From NCBI GenBank assembly GCA_902783705.1, contig CACZSA010000117.1, forward strand, positions 1 through 16,966: a stretch of DNA of 16,966 nucleotides. Reading direction: 5' to 3'. How positions within the stretch are numbered: position 1 is the stretch's first letter; every line of letters begins with the position of its first letter. Shown piece after piece: positions 7,342 to 14,087 of the stretch. Source of the DNA: an uncultured Ruminococcus sp. (GTDB lineage Bacteria > Bacillota > Clostridia > Oscillospirales > CAG-272). The notes under the pieces are model-generated. The model did not search any database and was not told the DNA's origin. It saw only the letters and a program-made list of their open reading frames with translations. The translations under genes were made by a program, and so were the position numbers.

Positions 7342-7607
7342 ATGACAGAGAATGGTTGGCAAAAGCCAATTCACAACATGAAATTGAAAAATAGACATTG
7401 GAGTATGAATGCCCGATCGCGATGGCAAAGATCCTCCGGAAAATCATCCTGATGCGCCTCGGCGGGTATTTCGGCTTCATCATGCGCCCGGACGGCTTCG
7501 TGGAGAATTCTGTCCTCGTCCTTGCGGCTTATCTCGTGATCTCCGTCTTCGATTGCCTCCGCATCCGCGGCATCCCGTGTGCGCTCGCGCTGAAAAACAG
7601 GGAGTGA
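7342..7607 (+). pseudogene. Decayed fragment of an FtsX/MacB-type ABC permease
   Basis: A frame at 7398-7607 reads a hydrophobic helix followed by a basic tail (GFVENSVLVLAAYLVISVFD, then CLRIRGIPCALALKNRE). A terminal transmembrane helix plus a short Arg-rich tail ending in ALK-type residues is how FtsX/MacB-family ABC permeases end. In another frame just upstream, ATG 7342 opens MTENGWQKPIHNMKLKNR, which could be a permease N-terminus, so the piece may be a gene with a large internal deletion and a frame change. No good ribosome binding site serves 7398, and the stretch 7300-7420 is AT-richer than its surroundings. No ATPase partner is nearby. An independent 60-70-residue membrane peptide is the alternative. 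Confidence 0.45.
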
Positions 7608-7627
7608 GGAAGAAATCCATATCGCGC

Positions 7628-7656
7628 TTGACGTCCGGCCCGGGACATGCTATAAT
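7628..7656 (+). promoter_or_regulatory. Sigma-A promoter for the GNAT gene
   Basis: TTGACG (7628-7633) and TATAAT (7651-7656) are 17 nt apart, with transcription expected from about 7663 and a leader of about 30 nt to ATG 7692. Confidence 0.88.
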
Positions 7657-7691
7657 GACGGCAGAAACTCGGACGAACACAGGAGGTCACC

Positions 7692-8123
7692 ATGATCGAG
7701 ATTCAGAGCGAACGGCTGAGCGCGGAGGAGTATATCGATTTCCTGCGCCGCACCGATCTCGGCTCGCAGTATCCCCGCGAACGGTTCGAGGTACGGATCC
7801 CGACGCTTCTCCGGAGCGCGTCTGTCAGCCTCGCCGCACGGAATGAGGACGGCTTGCTCGTCGGCGTCCTGCTCGGGGTAACGGACTTCGCCTATTGGCT
7901 CTTTGTCACCGATCTCGGGGTCGACCGGAACTATGAGCGGCAGGGCATCGGACGCCGCCTCATGCAGACCGCGCACGAGATCGCGGGCGGGGAGCGGGAT
8001 ATCGCCGTCTACCTCGTCGCGAACGAACACGCCGTCCCTTTCTACGAAAAGCTCGGCATGGAGCATGCGGACGACGTCATGACGCTCAACCACATCGACT
8101 GGACCGATTTCACGGTCGAATGA
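7692..8123 (+). CDS. GNAT-family N-acetyltransferase
   Basis: This 143-residue cytoplasmic acyltransferase uses acetyl-CoA. The core is recognisable: strand 4 FVTDLGVDRNYERQGIGRRLM contains the acetyl-CoA pyrophosphate loop (R/Q-x-x-G-x-G form, RQGIGR), and ANEHAVPFYEKLGM is the usual C-terminal motif of the family. The order VGVLLGVTDFAYWLFVTDLGVD matches small-molecule or protein amino-group acetyltransferases. The substrate is unknown. AGGAGG (7682-7687) precedes ATG 7692 at proper spacing. The gene is monocistronic, with its own promoter and a terminator, and faces the APH-like gene tail to tail. Confidence 0.92.
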   Translation: MIEIQSERLSAEEYIDFLRRTDLGSQYPRERFEVRIPTLLRSASVSLAARNEDGLLVGVLLGVTDFAYWLFVTDLGVDRNYERQGIGRRLMQTAHEIAGGERDIAVYLVANEHAVPFYEKLGMEHADDVMTLNHIDWTDFTVE

Positions 8124-8142
8124 AGCTCCCCGGCAATACAAC

Positions 8143-8173
8143 ATCCCCGCCGCCCGGAATGGACAGCGGGGAT
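8143..8173. terminator. Hairpin terminator between convergent genes
   Basis: ATCCCCGC (8143-8150) pairs with GCGGGGAT (8166-8173), followed by the T-rich CTTTGTTCT. It lies between the GNAT stop at 8123 and the APH-like stop at 8209. The T tract is imperfect, especially for minus-strand transcripts. Confidence 0.65.
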
Positions 8174-8208
8174 CTTTGTTCTGTATGGATCGTGCCGGGA
8201 CTCCCCGG

Positions 8209-9003
8209 TCAGTCCCCGGCGACGGCTTCGGCGGCAGCGGCGGCGCGCAGTCGCTCCTCCTCGACGGCGTCCCGTCCGTAGGCGTCGAGAAAGCGGTCGC
8301 CCCACGCATCGGTTTTGAGGTTGTACGCGAGCGACCACACGGTCCAGAAGAGATCGGTGTGACGGTCGCCACGTCCTGCGCCTCCGCAGTCGACGAATCC
8401 CGAGAAGCGTCCGTCGGCGATCATCACATTCGGCAGGCAGGCGTCGCCGTGGATGAGGCAGTCCGGACGGAGCAGGTCCCGGCTGTTCTCCAGAACCGCC
8501 CGCGCGTCTTCCGGGGACCGGATCCCGTAGCGTTCCGGGCGGAGATACTCGTGATACGCGCCGGAGAGGAGCCCGCGGTCCGCGGAGTCGAGGAGGGCGG
8601 CGGTCCGGTCCGGGAGAGGCGCATCCCCGGCAAAGGAGAGCCCGCGGTCGTGCAGCTCCCGGAAAACGGGACCGAGCAGATTGCAGAGCAGCGCCGGATT
8701 TTCCGTATAATGCGCCGCGTCCTCGCCGGGGATCCGCCGGGTGAGCAGCCAGTCGTGCTCCGCCGGGACGTAGGCGAGCACCGCGGGACCGAGCCCTGCG
8801 TCGGCAAAGACCTTCGAGAGGGCCGCCTCTTCTGCGAGCGCATCCTTCGCCGCGCGTTTGAGAAAATACCCGTCTTCGAGGTCGAGGAAATACACGCGGG
8901 CATCCTCGGAACAGCTGCTGTCATAGACGGGCGCGGAGCCGAGGAAGTCCGCGATCTCGCGCGGTACGTCCGGCGGCAGGGCGGGGAGCGGGGTTCGCTT
9001 CAA
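8209..9003 (-). CDS. APH(3')-like phosphotransferase (aminoglycoside or other small-molecule kinase)
   Basis: This 264-residue protein has the aminoglycoside phosphotransferase kinase fold. K49 (GYFLKR) fits the ATP-anchoring lysine and E60 its partner. CLIHGDACLPNVM (H185, D187, N192) is the catalytic loop, and GFVDCGGAGRGDRHTDLFW with D205 is the metal-binding DxG-like loop of the APH(3') group. Its length equals that of classical APH(3') enzymes, but the C-terminus is an Ala-rich tail (RLRAAAAAEAVAGD) in place of the usual LLDEFF-type ending that helps hold the aminoglycoside. The start is TTG at 9003, preceded by GGAGG 8 nt upstream; no better ATG is nearby. It is the last gene of an operon, 33 bp behind GH51. 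That setting makes a sugar-related substrate as plausible as antibiotic resistance. Confidence 0.85.
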   Translation of the reverse strand: MKRTPLPALPPDVPREIADFLGSAPVYDSSCSEDARVYFLDLEDGYFLKRAAKDALAEEAALSKVFADAGLGPAVLAYVPAEHDWLLTRRIPGEDAAHYTENPALLCNLLGPVFRELHDRGLSFAGDAPLPDRTAALLDSADRGLLSGAYHEYLRPERYGIRSPEDARAVLENSRDLLRPDCLIHGDACLPNVMIADGRFSGFVDCGGAGRGDRHTDLFWTVWSLAYNLKTDAWGDRFLDAYGRDAVEEERLRAAAAAEAVAGD

Positions 9004-9036
9004 GGAGATCGCCTCCGTTCGATTGGATTTTCGGGA

Positions 9037-10575
9037 TCAGACCGCGACGCGCACGGTCACGACGGAGAACGCCGGGATGCGCACGGACCCGTCGAAGGGA
9101 ACGACAGCGCCTGTCAGCTTCACGCGTTCGGGATCGTCGTAGGTGTTGTGCGCGTGCGGATCGTCCGCCGTCAGGGTGAGGAGCTCGGCCTCCTTCGCCG
9201 GGGTGAGCGTCGAGAGGTTCAGGCATACGTCCGCCGCCTCGGTCACGCTCATGTTCGCGAGGGTCACGGTCAGCCTCCCGTCCTTCACCGACGCGCTGAC
9301 GGAGAGGTTCGGGATCGTGTAGACGCCGCGTCCGTCGGCCCTGTCCCGCGCGATCTCCCCGCAGTCACCGGACACCCGGAGCGCGTCGCCGCCCATGTGG
9401 GACTGCATCATGTCGAAGACGTGGTAGGTCGGCGTCGTGATGAGGTGCTCTCCGCCCGCGAGGAACAGGGCGTGCAGATTGTTCACGAGCTGCGCGACCG
9501 TCGCCATTTTGATCTTCTCCGCGTGGTTCCCGAAGAGGTTGAGCGTCGCCGCCGCCACCATCGCGTCCCGCATGGTCGACTGCTGTTCGAAGAGGTTCTG
9601 CACCCCGTCCGGATTGTTCGGCGCGGGCTCGATGCCGTACTCCTTCATGTGCGTCGAGGGACCGGATCCGCCCGGATGCCAGCAGCCCCACTCGTCGATC
9701 ACGAGGCGCGCGCGCTTTTCCATGCCGTAGCCGACGACGAAGCCCCAGTTGCGCCGGATTGCCCGCTCGATGTCGAGGGCCTGTCTCAGCTGGCGGTACC
9801 ATTCGTCCTCCGTGAACGCGAGGGGATCGCCCGCCGAACCGCAGTAGAAGTGCAGGGAAAGGCCGCTCATGATCCGGTAGGACGGCTCGAGCACGCGGAG
9901 CACGTCGTTCGCCCAGTGCCAGTCGTCGTGGTCCGCGCCAGAGCAGATCAGCTCGGCCTTCGGGTACGCGTTCTCCATCACGACGGCGTATTTGCGGTAT
10001 TCATGCGCGTACATCTCGCCCGTCATGTTTCCGCCGCCGCCCCAGGTCTCGTTTCCGACGCCCCAGTATTTCACGCCGAAGGGCTCGCGGGATCCGTTCT
10101 TCTCCCGTTCCCGCGCAAGGGTCGTCGTCCCGGCGGGGGAGTTGCAGTAGTCCATCCAGTCCCGGATGGCGAGCGGGGTGAGGGACGTGATGTTCGCGGC
10201 AAAATACGGCTCCGCGCCGATAAGGCGGCAGAAGTCGACGAATTCGTGCGTCCCGACGGCGTTCGGCTCGTAGCGTCCGTCGGCGTTGCGCCACCAGTTG
10301 ATCCGCGTTGGCCGCTCCGCACGCGGGCCGATGCCGTCGCGCCAGTCGTAGGTCTCGGCGAAGCAGCCGCCGGGCCAGCGGATCACGGGCGCATGGATCG
10401 CGCGGAGCTTTTCGATGAGCTCCCGGCGCAGTCCGCGGATGTTCGGGACCGCCGAATCCTCCCCGACCCAGATCCCGTCGTAGAAGACCCCGCCGATGTG
10501 CTCGGTGAAGTGTCCGTAGAGCTCCGGCTCGATCCTTGCGATCCGGTCGTCCCCGTGAATGGTGATTCTGAACAT
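9037..10575 (-). CDS. Alpha-L-arabinofuranosidase, GH51
   Basis: This 512-residue cytoplasmic retaining glycosidase releases terminal arabinofuranose from arabinan and arabinoxylan oligosaccharides. It carries the GH51 marks in order: the N-terminal PELYGHFTEHIGGVFYDGIW (17-36), PVIRWPGGCFAETYDWRDGIG (63-83), the acid/base E176 in YWGVGNETWGGGGNM, the nucleophile E295 in LVIDEWGCW, the QLVNNLHALFLAG helix, and a C-terminal all-beta domain ending VPFDGSVRIPAFSVVTVRVAV. The length is normal for the family. AGGAGG precedes ATG 10575 closely. It lies second in the minus-strand operon, 55 bp behind the serine hydrolase and 33 bp before the APH-like gene. Confidence 0.96.
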   Translation of the reverse strand: MFRITIHGDDRIARIEPELYGHFTEHIGGVFYDGIWVGEDSAVPNIRGLRRELIEKLRAIHAPVIRWPGGCFAETYDWRDGIGPRAERPTRINWWRNADGRYEPNAVGTHEFVDFCRLIGAEPYFAANITSLTPLAIRDWMDYCNSPAGTTTLAREREKNGSREPFGVKYWGVGNETWGGGGNMTGEMYAHEYRKYAVVMENAYPKAELICSGADHDDWHWANDVLRVLEPSYRIMSGLSLHFYCGSAGDPLAFTEDEWYRQLRQALDIERAIRRNWGFVVGYGMEKRARLVIDEWGCWHPGGSGPSTHMKEYGIEPAPNNPDGVQNLFEQQSTMRDAMVAAATLNLFGNHAEKIKMATVAQLVNNLHALFLAGGEHLITTPTYHVFDMMQSHMGGDALRVSGDCGEIARDRADGRGVYTIPNLSVSASVKDGRLTVTLANMSVTEAADVCLNLSTLTPAKEAELLTLTADDPHAHNTYDDPERVKLTGAVVPFDGSVRIPAFSVVTVRVAV

Positions 10576-10607
10576 GATCCTGTCCTCCTTTTTCTTTATC
10601 CGATCGT

Positions 10608-10625
10608 CTCCGCGTTCATGCGGAG
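10608..10625. other. Intergenic hairpin inside the minus-strand operon
   Basis: CTCCGC (10608-10613) and GCGGAG (10620-10625) form a 6-bp stem with a 6-nt loop in the 55-bp gap between the serine hydrolase and GH51. It has no U tract, so it would act as an mRNA-stabilising or processing hairpin rather than a terminator, if it acts at all. Confidence 0.3.
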
Positions 10626-10630
10626 CTTAT

Positions 10631-11500
10631 TTATCCTTTGTAATCGCGGACCCATTGCATCACGGCGTCGGAGTTCGCCCCGTAGGACTGCAGCGCGACC
10701 ACGCGGTCCTGCTCCGGCGCGACGAGCAGCTTCTGCCCGTACATGCCGCCCTTGAAATAGACGCGGTGCGTGGGATCCCAGTCGAGGGCGAATTCCCGCT
10801 CCACGGCGAGCTTCACCCAGTCCTCGGAGAGGATGCGCCGCCCGCGGTAAAGTCCGCCCGAGCGGTAGACCATGCCGAGCTTGACCATGTCCTCGGATCC
10901 GATGTAGAGCCCCGATCCGCCCACCGGATGCCCGTGCGGACAGCAGGACCACGCGGCCTCGCGGAATCCGAGCGGATAGAAGAGCGCGGGCCAGAGGTAC
11001 TTGTCGAGCGTCGTCCCGCAGCGTTTCGCCGCCGCGCGCGCCAGAAGATAGAATGCGCCGTCCGAGTATTTTGCATCGGTGCCGGGCGTGTAGGCGAGCG
11101 GATAGGTCAGCGTGTAGGCGAGAAAATCCTCTCCGAATTCCGCGACGTCGCAGCAGTCGATGTCCAGAAATCCGCCCGGCAGCCCGAGACGGTGCGTCAG
11201 GGCCATCTCAACCGTCGCGAGGTTCCAGCGCGGATCCATCTTCGCCTCGGTCTCGGGGGAGATGTCCTCGCGGAGAATGTCGACGAGCTTTTCGTCGAGC
11301 GAGATCAGCCCCCGGTCCCAGAGCAGGCCGATCCCGGTCATGACGAAGGTCTTCGTCACGGAATAGGTGTCCTGACAGGCGTTCGCCTCGGTCATCTCAT
11401 AGGTCTCGATCTCCCCGTCCCCCTGCACCTCGGAGAGGCGGATGATCCGGAACGGCTGCGTCGTCATGAATTCTGCAAAATCGGTCAGAAATCTGTTCAT
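10631..11500 (-). CDS. Serine hydrolase of the class C beta-lactamase/esterase fold
   Basis: This 289-residue protein has no signal peptide, which argues against periplasmic beta-lactamase or penicillin-binding roles. The active-site SxxK is S47-V-T-K50 (TYSVTKTFVMTGIGLL), and the second element is Y145-S-D (AKYSDGAFYLLARAA) in place of the usual YxN. HPVGGSGLYIGSEDMVKLGMV is the typical family segment before the third motif. Family members include esterases, amidases and D-aminopeptidases. Next to an arabinofuranosidase, a deacylating or feruloyl/acetyl esterase role on decorated sugars is a reasonable guess, but it is only a guess. ATG 11500 has GAGGA upstream. It is the first gene of a three-gene operon read from 11500 to 8209, with its own promoter. 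Confidence 0.88.
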   Translation of the reverse strand: MNRFLTDFAEFMTTQPFRIIRLSEVQGDGEIETYEMTEANACQDTYSVTKTFVMTGIGLLWDRGLISLDEKLVDILREDISPETEAKMDPRWNLATVEMALTHRLGLPGGFLDIDCCDVAEFGEDFLAYTLTYPLAYTPGTDAKYSDGAFYLLARAAAKRCGTTLDKYLWPALFYPLGFREAAWSCCPHGHPVGGSGLYIGSEDMVKLGMVYRSGGLYRGRRILSEDWVKLAVEREFALDWDPTHRVYFKGGMYGQKLLVAPEQDRVVALQSYGANSDAVMQWVRDYKG

Positions 11501-11568
11501 AGTGTCCTCGCTTTCTGTGTCCTGCGGCTGTTTTAGGTTCGCTTCCCGGGATCCCCCGGCTTTTTGTC

Positions 11569-11597
11569 ATTATACCGCATTTTCCGGGCGCCGTCAA
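11569..11597 (-). promoter_or_regulatory. Sigma-A promoter of the hydrolase-GH51-kinase operon
   Basis: On the minus strand TTGACG (11597-11592) and TATAAT (11574-11569) are 17 nt apart. The leader to the start at 11500 is about 60 nt and includes a small GC-rich palindrome (gggatccc and flanks). Confidence 0.88.
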
Positions 11598-11682
11598 GCG
11601 GAAATCGGGGCGTTGAGGGGCATTCTGAAACATGGCAAGCAGGAGGCGGGGGCATTTTTCTCGGGGATTTTTCCCCCACCCC

Positions 11683-11711
11683 TTGCGCCGCCGCGGATTC
11701 TGTGCTACACT
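11683..11711 (+). promoter_or_regulatory. Probable promoter of the 642-residue protein gene
   Basis: TTGCGC (11683-11688) and TACACT (11706-11711) are separated by 17 nt, a weaker match than the other promoters in the window. A GGGG/CCCC hairpin (11663-11676) lies directly upstream of the -35 box. Confidence 0.6.
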
Positions 11712-11742
11712 ATCCTCAAAGATATCGCCGCAGGAGGCCGTT

Positions 11743-13671
11743 ATGATCCGTTATTCCATCATGAGTCTGAACTATCCCGAACATGCGGAGGAGATCGCGC
11801 GGGATATCGAGGCGCAGTACCGGGACCGCGTCGCCGACTGCACGCTCTTCTGCATGACCCTCGTGCCGGAGGGGACGCCGCCCGTCGACAAGGCCGCGAT
11901 CCTCTCGGAAAAGTACGACGTCTTCCGGGACAGGCTTGCCGAGCGCGGCCTCTCCTGCGGGATCCTGATTCAGGCGTCGATCGGGCACGGCTATCCCCTG
12001 GACCGCCCGTTCCCCTTCCAGTGCTACGTGAACCTCTCGGACGGCGCGGAGCAGTCGGTCTGTTGTCCCGCCGATCCCGATTTCCGCGCGTTCTTCCGCT
12101 CGCAGACGCGCACGCTCGCCATGCACCGGCCCGCCGTCATCATGCTCGACGACGATTTCCGCCTCATGACCGCCCGGGCGGGGAGGGGATGCGCCTGTCC
12201 CCGTCACATGGCGGAATTCAACCGCCGCGCGGGTCTCTCACTCACCCGGGAGGAGCTTGCGCGCCGCATCGACCGGGAACCGGAGCTCGGACGGATCTTC
12301 GCGGAGGTCCAGCGGGATTCGCTCCTCGGGGCGGTGCGGGAATTCCGCGCGGGCATCGATGAGATCGACAGGCATATCCCCGGCGTCTTCTGCGTCTGCG
12401 GCGGGGAGTACGGCGCCGAGATCGCGCGGATCTTCGCGGGGGAGGGCAGCCCCGTCGTCGTGCGGCTCAACAACGGCAATTACACGGCGGCGGGAGCAAG
12501 AGGACTCAGCCAGGCGATGCTCCGCGCGGCGTATCAGATCGCAACGATGAACGGACCCGTGGACGCCGTGCTCGCCGAGACCGACACCTGCCCGCAGAAC
12601 CGATACAGCACCGGCGCGATGTCCCTGCACAGTCATTTCACCGGGACGATCCTCGAAGGCGCATCCGGCGCGAAGCACTGGATCACCCGGCTCGGCGCAT
12701 ACGAACCGGAGAGCGGGCGGGCTTACCGGAAGATCCTCGCGAAATACGCCGGATTCTACGAGGCTCTCGCAGAGCTGGTCCCGACGCTCTCGCCCCTCGG
12801 ATGCCGGATCCCCCTGCCGACCGCATGGAAGACGCCGTATGAGCCCGGGTATCCCGGCACGGGCTGGGCGACCTGCGTGCTCGAGCGGCTCGGATTCCCG
12901 CTGTACTTTTCATCAAAGCCGGGCGGCGCGGTCTTCCTCGAGGGCGCGATGGATTCGGCATATACGGATGACGAGCTTCGGGAGATGCTCTCCGGGACCG
13001 TCTTCTTCTCCGGCGAGGCGGCGGCGCGTCTGGTCAGCCGGGGCTTCGCGGAGGATCTCGGCGTGACGGTCCGCCCGTGGACGGGGAAGCATCCGTCCGG
13101 CGAGCTTCTCGCGGAGAGCGGCAATCCCGTGAACACGCAGGTCCGCGCGATGGAGCTGGTGCCGCTGTCGGACGCCGTGAAGATCCATTCGACCGTCTAC
13201 CATGTGCCGGACGGGCGGACGCGGGAGCCGCTCTTCCCGGGCGTCACGTCGTACCGGAATGCGCGGGGCGGGTATGTCGTCGTCTTCTGCGGCGATCCCC
13301 ACACGAATTTCAACTATATCGAAGCCTTCTCCTTCCTGAACGAATCGCGCAAGGCGCAGCTGGCGGGAATGCTCGCCGAGGCCCGGCACCTGCCCGTGTA
13401 TTATCCCGGCGACGCCGAGGTCTATCTTCGCGCCGCGCGGATGCCGGACGGCGGATTGTTCGTCGCGTTCTTCAACATCGGCCTCGATCCGCTCGACGAG
13501 GTGACGCTCGTGACGGAGGAGAACGTGATCTCGGTCGAACGCCTGACCCCGGACGGACGACGGGAGGCATGCGGATTTACAAGAGACGGGAATATCCTCA
13601 CTGTCGGCTGCCCGGCCCGCACCCTCGACCCGGTCGTGCTGTTCCTCGGAAATGAGAAAAAAGGAGGCTAA
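11743..13671 (+). CDS. Uncharacterised protein with a GH42-like three-domain layout, putative glycoside hydrolase
   Basis: This is a 642-residue protein without a signal peptide, and no family could be assigned with certainty. Residues 1-340 have alternating strands and helices that suggest a TIM barrel; conserved-looking polar clusters at strand ends are VIMLDDDFRL (D136-D138), GCACPRH (C150, C152, H155) and DAVLAETDTCPQNRYSTGA (E279, D281). Residues 371-440 (LGFPLYFSSKPGG, ELREMLSGTVFFSGEAAARL) resemble the glutamine-amidotransferase-like trimerisation domain of GH42 beta-galactosidases. Residues 530-640 look like a C-terminal beta sandwich. The classic GH42 NE acid/base motif is not evident. 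ATG 11743 follows CAGGAGG; the frame is open from 11632 but lacks a site there. It is divergent from the GH51 operon and is followed 1 nt later by the TfoX-like gene. A glycosidase acting on plant or host oligosaccharides is an inference. Confidence 0.8.
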   Translation: MIRYSIMSLNYPEHAEEIARDIEAQYRDRVADCTLFCMTLVPEGTPPVDKAAILSEKYDVFRDRLAERGLSCGILIQASIGHGYPLDRPFPFQCYVNLSDGAEQSVCCPADPDFRAFFRSQTRTLAMHRPAVIMLDDDFRLMTARAGRGCACPRHMAEFNRRAGLSLTREELARRIDREPELGRIFAEVQRDSLLGAVREFRAGIDEIDRHIPGVFCVCGGEYGAEIARIFAGEGSPVVVRLNNGNYTAAGARGLSQAMLRAAYQIATMNGPVDAVLAETDTCPQNRYSTGAMSLHSHFTGTILEGASGAKHWITRLGAYEPESGRAYRKILAKYAGFYEALAELVPTLSPLGCRIPLPTAWKTPYEPGYPGTGWATCVLERLGFPLYFSSKPGGAVFLEGAMDSAYTDDELREMLSGTVFFSGEAAARLVSRGFAEDLGVTVRPWTGKHPSGELLAESGNPVNTQVRAMELVPLSDAVKIHSTVYHVPDGRTREPLFPGVTSYRNARGGYVVVFCGDPHTNFNYIEAFSFLNESRKAQLAGMLAEARHLPVYYPGDAEVYLRAARMPDGGLFVAFFNIGLDPLDEVTLVTEENVISVERLTPDGRREACGFTRDGNILTVGCPARTLDPVVLFLGNEKKGG

Positions 13672-13672
13672 C

Positions 13673-14011
13673 GTGGCGTCGAACAAGGCTTATCTCGATT
13701 TCATCCTCGATCAGCTGTCCTCCCTCGGCGGGATCGCCCATCGCCCGATGATGGGAGAGTACATCCTCTATTGTTGGGGGAAGGCCTTCGGCGGGATCTA
13801 TGACGACCGCTTTCTCCTCAAGCCGACGAAGAACGTCCTGCGGCTCGCGGAGGAATCCGGCATGCCGCCCGTGATGGAGCTTCCGTACGAGGGCGCGCGG
13901 GAGATGCTCGCCCCCGATCCGGACGACCGCGAACGGCTGTGCGAGCTGGTCCGCGCCGCCGCAGAAGATCTTCCCGCGCCGAAGAAAAAGGCTGCGAGAG
14001 GCAGCATGTGA
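13673..14011 (+). CDS. TfoX/Sxy N-terminal-domain protein
   Basis: This is a 112-residue protein with the TfoX-N fold: YLDFILDQLSSLGGIAHRPMMGEYILYCWGKAFGGIYDDRFLLKPT contains the typical R-x-M-(M/F)-G-x-Y/G stretch, and the end is a lysine-rich tail (APKKKAARGSM). In gamma-proteobacteria TfoX/Sxy controls competence, but stand-alone TfoX-N proteins in Clostridia have no known role. GTG 13673 is chosen because AAGGAGG (13661-13667) lies 5 nt upstream, inside the last codons of the preceding gene. An in-frame ATG at 13652 would overlap that gene without a ribosome binding site. The preceding stop ends at 13671, so the two genes are very likely coupled. Confidence 0.85.
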   Translation: MASNKAYLDFILDQLSSLGGIAHRPMMGEYILYCWGKAFGGIYDDRFLLKPTKNVLRLAEESGMPPVMELPYEGAREMLAPDPDDRERLCELVRAAAEDLPAPKKKAARGSM

Positions 14012-14039
14012 TCGGTTCTTCCCGCTGAATACAGCAAAA

Positions 14040-14078
14040 GCCCGGTAATCGGTAGTTCAGCCGATTGCCGGGCAGTTT
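14040..14078. terminator. Intrinsic terminator between convergent genes
   Basis: GCCCGGTAATCGG (14040-14052) pairs with CCGATTGCCGGGC (14061-14073) with one wobble and an 8-nt loop, followed by AGTTTTT. AAAA on the left side gives some activity for the minus-strand GH43 transcript as well. Confidence 0.88.
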
Positions 14079-14087
14079 TTAATGAAA

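Noticed and set aside
7355..7368. Hairpin TTGGC-AAAA-GCCAA
   Set aside because: The stem is only 5 bp, has no U tract, and falls inside the decayed permease fragment; too weak to call.
8176..10755. Very long open frame (859 codons) on the plus strand across the APH-like and GH51 genes
   Set aside because: It is antisense to two genes with clear catalytic motifs, has Arg/Val/Gly-rich composition, and arises from GC-rich codon use on the opposite strand.
10631..11500. True beta-lactamase conferring resistance
   Set aside because: It has no signal peptide, YSD replaces YxN, and it sits in an operon with an arabinofuranosidase, so an esterase/peptidase-type serine hydrolase fits better.
11632..11742. 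Earlier in-frame start for the 642-residue protein
   Set aside because: It would begin upstream of the promoter, while CAGGAGG stands at the right distance from ATG 11743.
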